A stretch of DNA of 33,624 nucleotides from an uncultured Flavobacteriaceae bacterium (GTDB taxonomy: Bacteria; Bacteroidota; Bacteroidia; Flavobacteriales; Flavobacteriaceae), in contig CALIJE010000118.1 in NCBI GenBank assembly GCA_938017825.1, forward strand, positions 1-33,624, given 5' to 3'. Positions within the stretch are counted from its first letter, which is position 1, and each line of letters begins with the position of its first letter. The notes under the pieces were generated by a model. It ran no database searches. It had not been told where the DNA came from and saw only the letters and a list, made by a program, of their open reading frames with translations. Below, one piece after another: positions 23,588-32,350 of the stretch. A program made the position numbers and the translations under genes.

Positions 23588-24451
23588 ATGACCATTTACC
23601 CCATTGAAACCGGAAATTTCAAACTCGACGGTGGCGCCATGTTCGGTGTGGTTCCCAAATCGATCTGGCAAAAAACCAACCCTGCCGATAGCAACAATAT
23701 GATCGATATTGCCGCTCGAAGTTTGTTAATAGAAGATGGTGACCGACTGATACTGATCGATACGGGTATGGGTGACAAACAATCTGACAAGTTTTTCAAT
23801 TATTATTACAGATGGGGCGATTTTACGACCGACTCTTCCCTGGCCAAACATGGCTTTCATCGCGATGATATTACCGATGTGTTCATGACACATTTGCACT
23901 TTGACCATTGCGGTGGAAGCATACGATGGAACAGCGATCGAACCGGCTACGAACCTGCGTTTAAGAATGCGCATTATTGGACAAACAAGGCCCATTGGGA
24001 TTGGGCAACCAATCCGAACAATAGGGAAAAAGCATCTTTTCTGAAGGAGAACCTTATCCCAATGCAAGAGAGCGGGCAATTAAAGTTTATTGCTCGCGAC
24101 AACCAAAACTATCTTAAAGAATCTGAGCTTGGTTTTGGTATTCTTTTTGCAGATGGGCATACTGAAAAGCAAATGTTGCCACATATAAACTACCAAGGGA
24201 AAGTATTGGTTTTTGTAGCAGATCTTGTTCCAACAGCAGGTCATATTCCGGTGCCCTATATAATGGGATACGATACCAGGCCGTTAATTACCCTGGCCGA
24301 AAAGGACAAATTTTTGAAACAAGCGGCAAAAAACGACTATCTCTTATTCTTTGAGCACGATGCACACAATGAAATTTGTACCTTGCAGCAAACCGAAAAA
24401 GGAGTTCGATTGAATGAAATTTTCACTTTCAAGGACGTTTTCGCAAACTAA
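23588..24451 (+). CDS. Metallo-beta-lactamase-fold hydrolase
   Basis: A 287-residue hydrolase with no signal peptide, so probably cytoplasmic. It has the MBL signature HLHFDH at 102-107 after ITDVFMT, an upstream LILIDTGMG strand-turn, the later ligands in DGHTEKQ and FVADLVP, and a final FFEHDA. The arrangement resembles the AHL-lactonase/YtnP-like branch of the superfamily, but substrate cannot be assigned. ATG at 23588, immediately behind a promoter box. The S8 peptidase follows after 28 bases and may be co-transcribed. Confidence 0.87.
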   Translation: MTIYPIETGNFKLDGGAMFGVVPKSIWQKTNPADSNNMIDIAARSLLIEDGDRLILIDTGMGDKQSDKFFNYYYRWGDFTTDSSLAKHGFHRDDITDVFMTHLHFDHCGGSIRWNSDRTGYEPAFKNAHYWTNKAHWDWATNPNNREKASFLKENLIPMQESGQLKFIARDNQNYLKESELGFGILFADGHTEKQMLPHINYQGKVLVFVADLVPTAGHIPVPYIMGYDTRPLITLAEKDKFLKQAAKNDYLLFFEHDAHNEICTLQQTEKGVRLNEIFTFKDVFAN

Positions 24452-24479
24452 AAAAACAGTAACACCATAAAATAATATC

Positions 24480-26111
24480 ATGATCAAAAACACATCAAAG
24501 TTTTCCCTAATAATAGCAAGCTTACTACTTTTGGCGGGTTGCGGAGCAACCACAATGGTTTCCACACCAATTGCCAATATTGACACTACGCCCTTAAAAT
24601 TGGCAGATCTTACGGAAACCGAAAAACAGAATTGGGGACACCTCGATTTGGTGTCCGATACTATTCCTGGCATGAGCGTTGACAAAGCGTACAGGGAGTT
24701 AATCGGCCAAAAAAAAGGTTCAAAAATTATCGTTGCCGTATTGGATTCTGGCATGGATTTAAGACATGAAGATTTAGATGGAGTGCTTTGGACAAATACC
24801 AAAGAAAGAGCTGGTGATGGTGTCGACAATGACGGGAACGGTTATGTTGATGATATCCATGGCTATAATTTTTTAGGGGAATCATATAATGAACAGCTAG
24901 AAGCGGCACGAATCGTAAAGCTAAAGCTAGGAGATGCCGACACCCAAGCAAAAGCGAAGGCAAAAGTCGAGGAGAACTATGCCAAGGCCGGGCCAGAGAA
25001 ACAACGTTTGGAGCAGATTTCCCAAACTGTAAAAAATGCCGATGCCGCTGTTAAGAAAGAACTAGGGAAAGAAACCTATACCAAGGAAGATCTGGCGGCC
25101 ATGAAACCAACCGATCAAGCAATGCAGCAAAACGTTGGCATTCTTACCCAAATGTTCCAATATGCGGATAGTATTTCAGATTTACTAGACCAAATTGATG
25201 AGGGTATCACCTATTATTCAGATCAGCTCAACTACAACTACAATGTTGATTTTGACGGTAGGGCCGTCGTTGGCGACAAGCCCTATGACATTACCGATAC
25301 TAAATACGGGAATGGCAACCCACAAAACAGAGTAGAAGACGAGAGCCATGGCACCCACGTAGCGGGGATCATTGGAGCAGAACGCAATAATGGCAAAGGG
25401 GTCAACGGCGTAGCCAACAATGTAGCCCTTATGAGCATACGTGCCGTACCCAATGGCGATGAATACGATAAAGACATCGCGCTAGGTATTAGATACGCCG
25501 TGGATAATGGTGCAAAAATCATCAATGCCAGTTTTGGGAAAGGTTTTTCGCCAAATGCCCAATGGGTATACGACGCCATAAAATATGCCGCCTCAAAAGA
25601 CGTGCTTTTTGTGCATGCTGCAGGTAATGATGGTGCAAATCTTGATGATCCAAGTAATCCCAATTTTCCGAATGATCAGGTAAATAATGGTCCTGAAATA
25701 AGTGATAACGTGTTAACCGTAGGGGCCCTAGCGCCCAAATATGGTTCGGAGATGCTCGCAGTGTTTTCTAATTACGGCGATATCAATGTAGATGTATTCG
25801 CACCCGGCGATGAGATCTATTCGACAATGCCCAATAACAAATACGACTTCCAAGGAGGTACGTCAATGGCCGCTCCTGCGGTGGCGGGCGTAGCGGCCTT
25901 AATCTGGTCGCAATATCCAAAATTAACGGCCTCACAGGTTAAGAATATTATTATACAATCTGGTCTCGAGCCAAAGGCGAAAGTGGTTCTTGGTGGGGAT
26001 GCCTCGAAGACCGCGAGCTTGGGCGAAATTTCTATTTCTGGCAAAATGGTCAATGCCTACAACGCTTTGGTGATGGCCGAAGGAGTCTCGAAAGGGCAAA
26101 TAAAACTTTAA
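24480..26111 (+). CDS. S8 (subtilisin-like) serine protease lipoprotein
   Basis: A 543-residue envelope protease. The lipoprotein signal ends LLLLAGC with lipid-site Cys21. The catalytic triad is Asp89 (VAVLDSGMDLRHEDL), His290 (SHGTHVAG) and Ser462 (GGTSMAAPAVAG), with oxyanion Asn383 (AAGND). The Asp and His blocks are 201 residues apart, against a few tens in classical subtilisins. The gap holds an acidic, DxDxDG-like stretch (GDGVDNDGNGYVDD, 112-125), probably Ca-binding, and then a long charged helical insertion (about 135-270) rich in Ala, Lys, Glu and Gln. First of a run of protease genes; the M1 peptidase follows after 6 bases. Confidence 0.93.
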   Translation: MIKNTSKFSLIIASLLLLAGCGATTMVSTPIANIDTTPLKLADLTETEKQNWGHLDLVSDTIPGMSVDKAYRELIGQKKGSKIIVAVLDSGMDLRHEDLDGVLWTNTKERAGDGVDNDGNGYVDDIHGYNFLGESYNEQLEAARIVKLKLGDADTQAKAKAKVEENYAKAGPEKQRLEQISQTVKNADAAVKKELGKETYTKEDLAAMKPTDQAMQQNVGILTQMFQYADSISDLLDQIDEGITYYSDQLNYNYNVDFDGRAVVGDKPYDITDTKYGNGNPQNRVEDESHGTHVAGIIGAERNNGKGVNGVANNVALMSIRAVPNGDEYDKDIALGIRYAVDNGAKIINASFGKGFSPNAQWVYDAIKYAASKDVLFVHAAGNDGANLDDPSNPNFPNDQVNNGPEISDNVLTVGALAPKYGSEMLAVFSNYGDINVDVFAPGDEIYSTMPNNKYDFQGGTSMAAPAVAGVAALIWSQYPKLTASQVKNIIIQSGLEPKAKVVLGGDASKTASLGEISISGKMVNAYNALVMAEGVSKGQIKL

Positions 26112-26117
26112 TATACT

Positions 26118-27989
26118 ATGCGGTATTTTTTAAAATCATTGGTTTTTGCGGTATGCCTAATTTCAAGTGGCGTTACTGCCCAAAACACTTCCTATTGGCA
26201 GCAGCATGTTGACTATACCATGAATGTGGATGTGGATGTCAAAAACTTTCAATATACTGGCACCCAAAGACTGGTCTATACCAATAATTCGCCAGATGTG
26301 TTGAATCGGGTATATTATCACTTGTATTTCAACGCCTTTCAGCCAGATAGTGAAATGAACGCGCGCTTGGAAAGCATATCGGATCCAGATGGGCGAATGT
26401 TCTCCAAGGAGACTGGAAGTAGAATAACAACACTTACCGAAAGTGAAATCGGATATTTGCATGCCACAAGCCTAAAACAAGATGGCGTACCGGTTACGTT
26501 CAATGAAGAAGGTACCGTTTTGGTGGTCGAATTGGCAAAACCAATCCCTGCGGGCGGTAAAACGACCTTTGAAATGGAGTTCAAAGGACAGGTGCCCGTT
26601 CAAATTCGAAGGGCTGGGCGAAATAACAGAGACGGCGTTGCTCTTTCTATGAGCCAATGGTATCCAAAATTAGCGGAATATGATTTCGAAGGATGGCATG
26701 CAGACCCTTATATTGCTCGCGAATTTCATGGGGTTTGGGGCGATTTTGATGTGAAATTAACCCTTGATAAAACCTATGTGGTGGGCGGAAGTGGCTATCT
26801 TCAAAATCCGCAGGAAATTGGGCATGGCTACGAGGCAGCCGGAACTGAGGTAAAAAAACAAAAAGGCAAAACCCTCACATGGCATTTTAAAGCCCCTATG
26901 GTGCATGATTTTATGTGGGCTGCCGACCCCGAATATGTGCATGACACCCTGCAGATGGAAAATGGCCCCACCTTACATTTCCTGTACAAAAACGACTCCA
27001 TTTATAGAGATACTTGGACCAAAGTGCAGCCCTTGACCAAAAAGGCCATGGAGTTTTTCAATAAGAATATCGGCGAATACCCTTATAAACAATACTCGGT
27101 AATACAAGGTGGCGATGGCGGAATGGAGTACGCAATGGGTACACTTATTACCGGGGGCGATAAACCCGGGAGCGTAATTGGTACCATGATTCACGAGCTG
27201 GCCCATTCTTGGTTTCAACATGTGTTGGCCACCAATGAAGCGAAACATGAGTGGATGGATGAAGGCTTTACCTCGTTTATTTCTGCGCTCTGCAGTAATG
27301 AGATACGAAATCAGAACAAGGAGAATCCGTTCGAAAATTCGTACCGTGGATACTATTATCTGGTCTCCAGTGGGCTAGAACAACCTCAATCAACACACTC
27401 AGATCGTTACAATTCGAATATGCCGTATGGCATTGCCGCCTACAGCAAAGGGGCGATATTCCTTTCACAATTAGGCTATGTGATTGGGCAGGACAAACTA
27501 ATGGAAACCATTAAAAAATACTACTCCGATTTTAAGTTCAAGCATCCGGTGCCGAATGATATTAAACGAACTGCTGAAAAAGTTTCTGGAATGGAGTTGG
27601 ATTGGTATCTCACGGACTGGACACAGACCACAAATACGATTGACTATGGTATCAAAACCGTAACAGCGGAAGGACAGAAAACCAAGATTGTTTTAGAACG
27701 TATTGGGCTTATGCCAATGCCGTTGGATGTGCTAGTGGTATATAACGACGACACTCAAGAAACTTTTTACGCCCCCTTGCGAATGATGCGGGGAGAAAAA
27801 GAAAATCCTTATCCGCAACTAAAGCGCACCCTCCTTGAGGATTGGCCATGGGCATTTCAAACCTATGATTTTAGTATTGATAAACCCTTGGAAAGTATTA
27901 AAGCCATTATGATAGATCCGTCACAATTAATGGCCGATGTCAATCCAGCAAACAATCTTTGGCCAGAATCAGCCAAAAAGCAAGAGTAA
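26118..27989 (+). CDS. M1 family metallopeptidase
   Basis: A 623-residue secreted zinc aminopeptidase of the M1 (gluzincin) family. The signal peptide is about residues 1-21 (ending GVTAQ). The N-terminal beta domain runs to about 250. The catalytic domain carries the exopeptidase-type GGMEYAMGTL and the zinc motif HELAH (359-363), with the third ligand Glu382 in DEGF exactly 19 residues after the second His. Cleaved peptides probably feed uptake from the periplasm or surface. It starts 6 bases after the S8 protease stop, so the two are very likely one transcript. ATG at 26118. Confidence 0.93.
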   Translation: MRYFLKSLVFAVCLISSGVTAQNTSYWQQHVDYTMNVDVDVKNFQYTGTQRLVYTNNSPDVLNRVYYHLYFNAFQPDSEMNARLESISDPDGRMFSKETGSRITTLTESEIGYLHATSLKQDGVPVTFNEEGTVLVVELAKPIPAGGKTTFEMEFKGQVPVQIRRAGRNNRDGVALSMSQWYPKLAEYDFEGWHADPYIAREFHGVWGDFDVKLTLDKTYVVGGSGYLQNPQEIGHGYEAAGTEVKKQKGKTLTWHFKAPMVHDFMWAADPEYVHDTLQMENGPTLHFLYKNDSIYRDTWTKVQPLTKKAMEFFNKNIGEYPYKQYSVIQGGDGGMEYAMGTLITGGDKPGSVIGTMIHELAHSWFQHVLATNEAKHEWMDEGFTSFISALCSNEIRNQNKENPFENSYRGYYYLVSSGLEQPQSTHSDRYNSNMPYGIAAYSKGAIFLSQLGYVIGQDKLMETIKKYYSDFKFKHPVPNDIKRTAEKVSGMELDWYLTDWTQTTNTIDYGIKTVTAEGQKTKIVLERIGLMPMPLDVLVVYNDDTQETFYAPLRMMRGEKENPYPQLKRTLLEDWPWAFQTYDFSIDKPLESIKAIMIDPSQLMADVNPANNLWPESAKKQE

Positions 27990-28034
27990 TATAGGAGATG
28001 TCTCTTTCTAAAGACTGCTCTGCTGCAACAAAAA

Positions 28035-28409
28035 ATGAATTATTCCTTCCCTAAGAAAGAAAAACTAAAGAGCAAAAAAATAATTGATAGGCTTTTTGCA
28101 GAAGGTAAATCGATTACTGCTTTTCCTATTAAGCTCATTTATCTCAAAACCGACCTTCCATTCGATGTGCCAATACAAACAGGGGTAACTGTATCTAAAA
28201 GGAACTTTAAAAGTGCTGTGAAGCGTAATCGAATAAAGCGCTTGTTACGGGAGAGTTATCGCCTTAACAAACACCTTGTTTTTAACAATAGTGAGGGGGG
28301 TTTTGCGTTTCTATTTTTATACCTTGGTAAGGAAATGCCCAATTATAGGCTTGTCGATGAAGGTTTATCGACCGTACTTCATAAATTCTTAAAGAAATAT
28401 CCGCTATGA
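28035..28409 (+). CDS. rnpA: Ribonuclease P protein component
   Basis: A 124-residue basic protein, the protein subunit of RNase P, which trims tRNA 5' ends. It begins FPKKEKLKSKKIIDRLF, continues with GVTVSKRNFKSAVKRN and shows the RNR signature RNRIKRLLRESYRL. Length is usual. ATG at 28035; its last four bases (ATGA) overlap the start of the S41 protease gene. It is not beside rpmH here, unlike in many bacteria; the rnpA/S41 coupling is familiar in Flavobacteriia. Confidence 0.95.
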   Translation: MNYSFPKKEKLKSKKIIDRLFAEGKSITAFPIKLIYLKTDLPFDVPIQTGVTVSKRNFKSAVKRNRIKRLLRESYRLNKHLVFNNSEGGFAFLFLYLGKEMPNYRLVDEGLSTVLHKFLKKYPL

Positions 28410-30034
28410 ATACATTGCTCAAAAAGAAAATTCTAATTCCAGTTATCGCCGTTCTTGTTCTTGTGGGCGCAAGTAGTTTTAAAAGTGATTTCTTTGAGAT
28501 CGCCAAGCAGATTGAAATATTCACAACTCTTTTCAAGGAGCTTAACATGAACTATGTAGATGAGACCAATCCTGCTGAATTAATGGATACGGCTATCAAG
28601 AATATGCTCGAAGACCTGGATCCCTACACTCGTTTTCTGAATGAGCAAGACGTAGAAACCTATCGCATAAACAATGCGGGCCAATATTCAGGAATTGGCG
28701 CCCTAGTGCGTTCCTTCAAAGATAAACTCTTGATTATAGAGCCCCACCAGGGCTACCCTGCGGATGTCGCTGGCCTAAAAGCAGGAGACGAGATCATTCA
28801 AATAGGAGAAACAAAGGTGGCCGATTTCGACGACAATGCCAGCGAATTGCTTAAAGGAGCCAACAATACTTCGATCGATGTTACCTACAAAAGACAGGGC
28901 AAAATAATGACCGCGACCATTAAACGTGCAGGAGTAGAAATCGATGCCGTGCCCTTCTATGATATGGTCGATGATAAGACCGCTTATATCGTACTCTCAA
29001 AGTTCAATGCTAAAGCTTCGAAACAAACCAAAGCGGCCCTTATAGATTTAAAGGGCAAAGGCGCAGAAAAGGTCATTTTAGACCTTAGGGGAAATCCTGG
29101 CGGATTGCTTTCCGAAGCAATTAATGTAACCAATCTCTTTGTGGATAAGGGTGAATTGATCGTCACCACTAAAAGCAAGGTAAAGAAATTCAACCGTGAG
29201 TATAAGACAAAGAACAAACCGGTTGATACTGAAATTCCTCTTGTTATATTGGTCGATGGAAGTAGCGCTTCGGCCAGCGAAATTGTATCAGGAAGTCTAC
29301 AAGACCTAGATCGTGCTGTCGTAATGGGAGCTAGAAGTTTTGGCAAAGGGTTGGTGCAACGTCCTTTGAAATTAACATATGGCACTCAATTAAAAGTTAC
29401 GATTTCTCGTTATTTCACGCCATCAGGACGGTGTATTCAATCATTGGATTATTGGAATCGCGATGGGGATAACAAGGCCGTTCGAAATACCTCTTTCAAA
29501 GAATTCAAGACGCGAAATGGAAGAAAAGTTCAAGATGGTGGCGGGGTGTTGCCTGATATTGAAATAGCAGCAATTAAGGCCAACGAACTAACAACGGCCC
29601 TACTCAACAATAATGTGGTTTTTGACTATGCCACAAACTATTATTATAACCACAAGGTGCCAGAGGTCTCTAGTTTTAATTTTGCAGATTCAGACTTTAC
29701 CGATTTTACTGAATTTGTGTCTAAAAGTGATTTTTCTTTTGAAACCAAGGCTGAGAAAGCGATCAAGGAGGCTATGGCCGACAAGGAAAATGTTGTTTTT
29801 AACAAAACTGTAGAAAACGATTTAAAGACCTTGTTGTCAGACATGGAAGCCAGTAAATTGGAAGCTTTGAAAAAGCACCAGAACGAAATTCAAAAAAAAT
29901 TGGAAGATGAAATCGTAAAACGCTATTTCTATCGTGAAGGTCTTTACGAATATTACCTCGAGAATGATGAGGCTATTTTAGCCGCCACAGAACTTCTTAA
30001 CAACAACAGTGAATACAATGCCGTTTTAAAATAA
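28406..30034 (+). CDS. S41 family C-terminal processing protease
   Basis: A 542-residue CtpA/Prc-like protease. One N-terminal hydrophobic segment (9-25) acts as signal or anchor. A PDZ domain lies at about 90-175 (AGLKAGDEIIQIGE), then the S41 core: DLRGNPGGLLSEA (226-238), the serine loop VDGSSASASEI (283-293) with the nucleophile among Ser286-Ser289, and Lys314 in SFGKG as general base. A charged, coiled-coil-like tail follows (about 450-530). It probably trims or degrades envelope proteins. Translationally coupled to rnpA through ATGA. Confidence 0.94.
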   Translation: MNTLLKKKILIPVIAVLVLVGASSFKSDFFEIAKQIEIFTTLFKELNMNYVDETNPAELMDTAIKNMLEDLDPYTRFLNEQDVETYRINNAGQYSGIGALVRSFKDKLLIIEPHQGYPADVAGLKAGDEIIQIGETKVADFDDNASELLKGANNTSIDVTYKRQGKIMTATIKRAGVEIDAVPFYDMVDDKTAYIVLSKFNAKASKQTKAALIDLKGKGAEKVILDLRGNPGGLLSEAINVTNLFVDKGELIVTTKSKVKKFNREYKTKNKPVDTEIPLVILVDGSSASASEIVSGSLQDLDRAVVMGARSFGKGLVQRPLKLTYGTQLKVTISRYFTPSGRCIQSLDYWNRDGDNKAVRNTSFKEFKTRNGRKVQDGGGVLPDIEIAAIKANELTTALLNNNVVFDYATNYYYNHKVPEVSSFNFADSDFTDFTEFVSKSDFSFETKAEKAIKEAMADKENVVFNKTVENDLKTLLSDMEASKLEALKKHQNEIQKKLEDEIVKRYFYREGLYEYYLENDEAILAATELLNNNSEYNAVLK

Positions 30035-30092
30035 TGCGCCTTAGGGGACTGCGCGTGGGATTGTGTTAAAAGGGCGAATTACCATTGGTAAA

Positions 30093-31199
30093 TCATACCT
30101 TGAAATATACGTTGTGCCTATCTAGGAAGTAGGTAATGTACCAGAAGAAAAATAGCACCAATAGCGAGCTTGTTACCCCTATTACCTCATTGGAAACCCC
30201 TAGTGGCTCTAGGAGTCCATTTGTCCAAATTGCTCCAAATTTTCGAAACCATTGTACCCCAACGGTTTCTGCCAAAAGATAAATGAAAATCGAGTTGGTC
30301 CCCACGACCGAAAAGATTTTCAGCCATTTTTTTCTATTATTTTTCACGTCAATAAGCCAATAAAACAAGGCAAGGGTCAAAACCGCTAAACCTCCGGAAG
30401 CCAAGGTGAAAGATGAGGTTGCGATACGCTTAATTATCGGAGTGATACCCAACCCGTCCATAACGAATCCGGTCACGAGAATAACCGTTCCCCAAATCAA
30501 AAATGGCTTTAGTTTTTCTTTTGCAGAATTACTGCTCAATAAAATTTGACCGCAAATAACGCCCCAAATCGTATGTGCGGCCGTGGGAATAAAATTCACG
30601 AACACCCAATACCCGTCGTTTACTTGCCCCATGGTCAGTAGATCTACATATGAACCAAAGCTCTCGTGACCCAGAGCATAAGGTGCATCAGGGTTGTACG
30701 AACGATAAAGAATTTCGGTCAAAGCCAATATGGCAATTGAAATTCCTACTTGCACCCGATGCGGAAGGTTCATTATAGCGTATGCAATTAGGATGGTAAA
30801 TGAAAGTTGCACCAGAACATTCCATAATTCCCAGACCAAAGCCTGGCTATACACACAGTGCAATAAGACGCCGAACGAAAATAGCAAAAAACATCTTCTC
30901 AAAATATGTCTGGTTCGTTGTCCACTGGTCTGAGAAAGCTTTCGTTTGCCCAAAGAAAATGGCATGGCTACCCCAACTATAAACATAAAAAAGGGTTGGA
31001 TCAAATCCCAGAATCGAAGGCCGTTCCAAGGATGATGATGCAACTGATGAGCGAGTCCGGATAAAGGGGAGCCTTCGGTTAACTCAGTAAAACTATGGTG
31101 AAATCCTGCCGCTTCGGCCACCAACAAAAACATGATAAGTCCACGAAAGACATCGAGTGAAAAAAGACGTTTTGAAACCTGGTCGTCGGTATTCTGCAT
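30093..31199 (-). CDS. Membrane acyltransferase, HGSNAT/NagX-like (DUF5009)
   Basis: A 368-residue multi-pass membrane protein of the heparan-alpha-glucosaminide N-acetyltransferase-like group, with about 10 hydrophobic segments. The family opening RLFSLDVFRGLIMFLL appears at residues 11-26. The conserved WNGLRFWDLIQPFFMFIVG and a His-rich loop before it follow. Bacterial relatives (NagX) are thought to move acyl groups onto sugars across the inner membrane. An in-frame TTG at 31223 would add 8 residues (MARLKPTL); I prefer the ATG at 31199 because the conserved part starts about 10 residues later. Convergent with the S41 protease. Confidence 0.85.
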   Translation of the reverse strand: MQNTDDQVSKRLFSLDVFRGLIMFLLVAEAAGFHHSFTELTEGSPLSGLAHQLHHHPWNGLRFWDLIQPFFMFIVGVAMPFSLGKRKLSQTSGQRTRHILRRCFLLFSFGVLLHCVYSQALVWELWNVLVQLSFTILIAYAIMNLPHRVQVGISIAILALTEILYRSYNPDAPYALGHESFGSYVDLLTMGQVNDGYWVFVNFIPTAAHTIWGVICGQILLSSNSAKEKLKPFLIWGTVILVTGFVMDGLGITPIIKRIATSSFTLASGGLAVLTLALFYWLIDVKNNRKKWLKIFSVVGTNSIFIYLLAETVGVQWFRKFGAIWTNGLLEPLGVSNEVIGVTSSLLVLFFFWYITYFLDRHNVYFKV

Positions 31200-31331
31200 T
31201 AAAGTTGGCTTTAGTCGCGCCAATAAGTTAATTAATATTCTTTAGAAACTCCTCTATCTAACAAGGTCTATATGAATCGAAACCACGCATTCTTTTTATA
31301 CTTATCTTAGTTTTCGCTGAACCTGTATCTC

Positions 31332-32303
31332 ATGAAATTTTCTGTTTTGTTTTGCTTTTTATTGCTTTTGTCTTCCTGTGGTGAAAGTGGGGGGCCTCAA
31401 ACAGAGGGCTCAACCTCTGAAGGGATTCGTTCAGCAAATGCAATTTCCTTAGTTGTGCTAGGTACTGTACAAGATGCCGGTTCTCCCCATATTGCATGTA
31501 AAAAAGAGTGTTGCGCAGGCTTGTTCGAAAATCCCGATGTTCGAAGAAAGGTGGTTTCTTTAGGTCTTATCGACCACAAAAACCAGCAAATGTTTCTTTT
31601 TGATGCAACCCCTGATATTGCGTCGCAAGTAAAAATTTTGAAAAACAAGGCTTCCTGGAACGCCAACGAATTGCCCGATGGTATTTTCCTCACCCACGCA
31701 CATATTGGTCATTATTCAGGTTTGATGTATTTGGGCAAAGAAGCTACCAACGCAGTGAACGTGCCCACTTATGTGATGCCAAAAATGAAACGCTATTTAG
31801 AAAAGAACGGACCGTGGAGTCAATTGGTTTCAAATGAAAATGTTGCTCTTTGGCCTATTGAAAACAATCAAAAGGTTCAACTCAACCCTAGGTTAAAAAT
31901 TGTGCCGCTTCTTGTGCCGCATCGTGACGAATTTTCTGAAACAGTGGGTTTTAGAATCATAGGGCCCAACAAAAGTGCTTTGTTCATACCTGACATTGAC
32001 AAATGGCAAAAGTGGGAAACGAGTATTGTTGATGAGATTAAAAAAGTGGATTATGCTTTTCTCGATGCCAGCTTTTATGATGGCGATGAATTGAATACCC
32101 GCGATATTTCGCAAATTCCGCATCCATTTGTAATCGAGAGCATGGAAATTTTCAAGGGGCTTTCCTCTTCAGAAAAGAATAAGGTTCACTTTATTCATTT
32201 CAACCATACAAATCCCTTACTCGATGATACAAGTGAACAAGCCGCAAAGGTGTTTGCGAACGGATTTAAAATTGCGAAATTCAAAGACCATTATCAATTG
32301 TAA
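31332..32303 (+). CDS. PqqB-like metallo-beta-lactamase-fold lipoprotein
   Basis: A 323-residue protein with a lipoprotein signal (LLLLSSC, lipid-site Cys16) and an MBL-fold body. It looks closest to PqqB: VLGTVQDAGSPHIAC with Cys56, Cys60 and Cys61 echoes the Cys-rich start of PqqB, followed by FDATPDI and the metal-loop region THAHIGHYSGL. That loop gives HxHxGH (His122, His124, His127) with Gly126 where MBL hydrolases have Asp. Later candidates are His in LVPHRDEF, Asp in PDIDKW and His in HFNHTNP. PqqB itself is cytoplasmic in PQQ synthesis, so an envelope-anchored relative is unusual. It lies 47 bases before a PQQ-dependent dehydrogenase gene, suggesting a related job. Function unknown. 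Confidence 0.83.
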   Translation: MKFSVLFCFLLLLSSCGESGGPQTEGSTSEGIRSANAISLVVLGTVQDAGSPHIACKKECCAGLFENPDVRRKVVSLGLIDHKNQQMFLFDATPDIASQVKILKNKASWNANELPDGIFLTHAHIGHYSGLMYLGKEATNAVNVPTYVMPKMKRYLEKNGPWSQLVSNENVALWPIENNQKVQLNPRLKIVPLLVPHRDEFSETVGFRIIGPNKSALFIPDIDKWQKWETSIVDEIKKVDYAFLDASFYDGDELNTRDISQIPHPFVIESMEIFKGLSSSEKNKVHFIHFNHTNPLLDDTSEQAAKVFANGFKIAKFKDHYQL

Positions 32304-32350
32304 CTACCGAACCATAGTTGGCCTTCGTAAACAGATTATTTTGTAGAACA

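Noticed and set aside
30079-30091. TTACCA/TGGTAA palindrome after the S41 protease as a terminator
   Set aside because: The arms are separated by a single base, so no RNA hairpin can form; no T-run follows.
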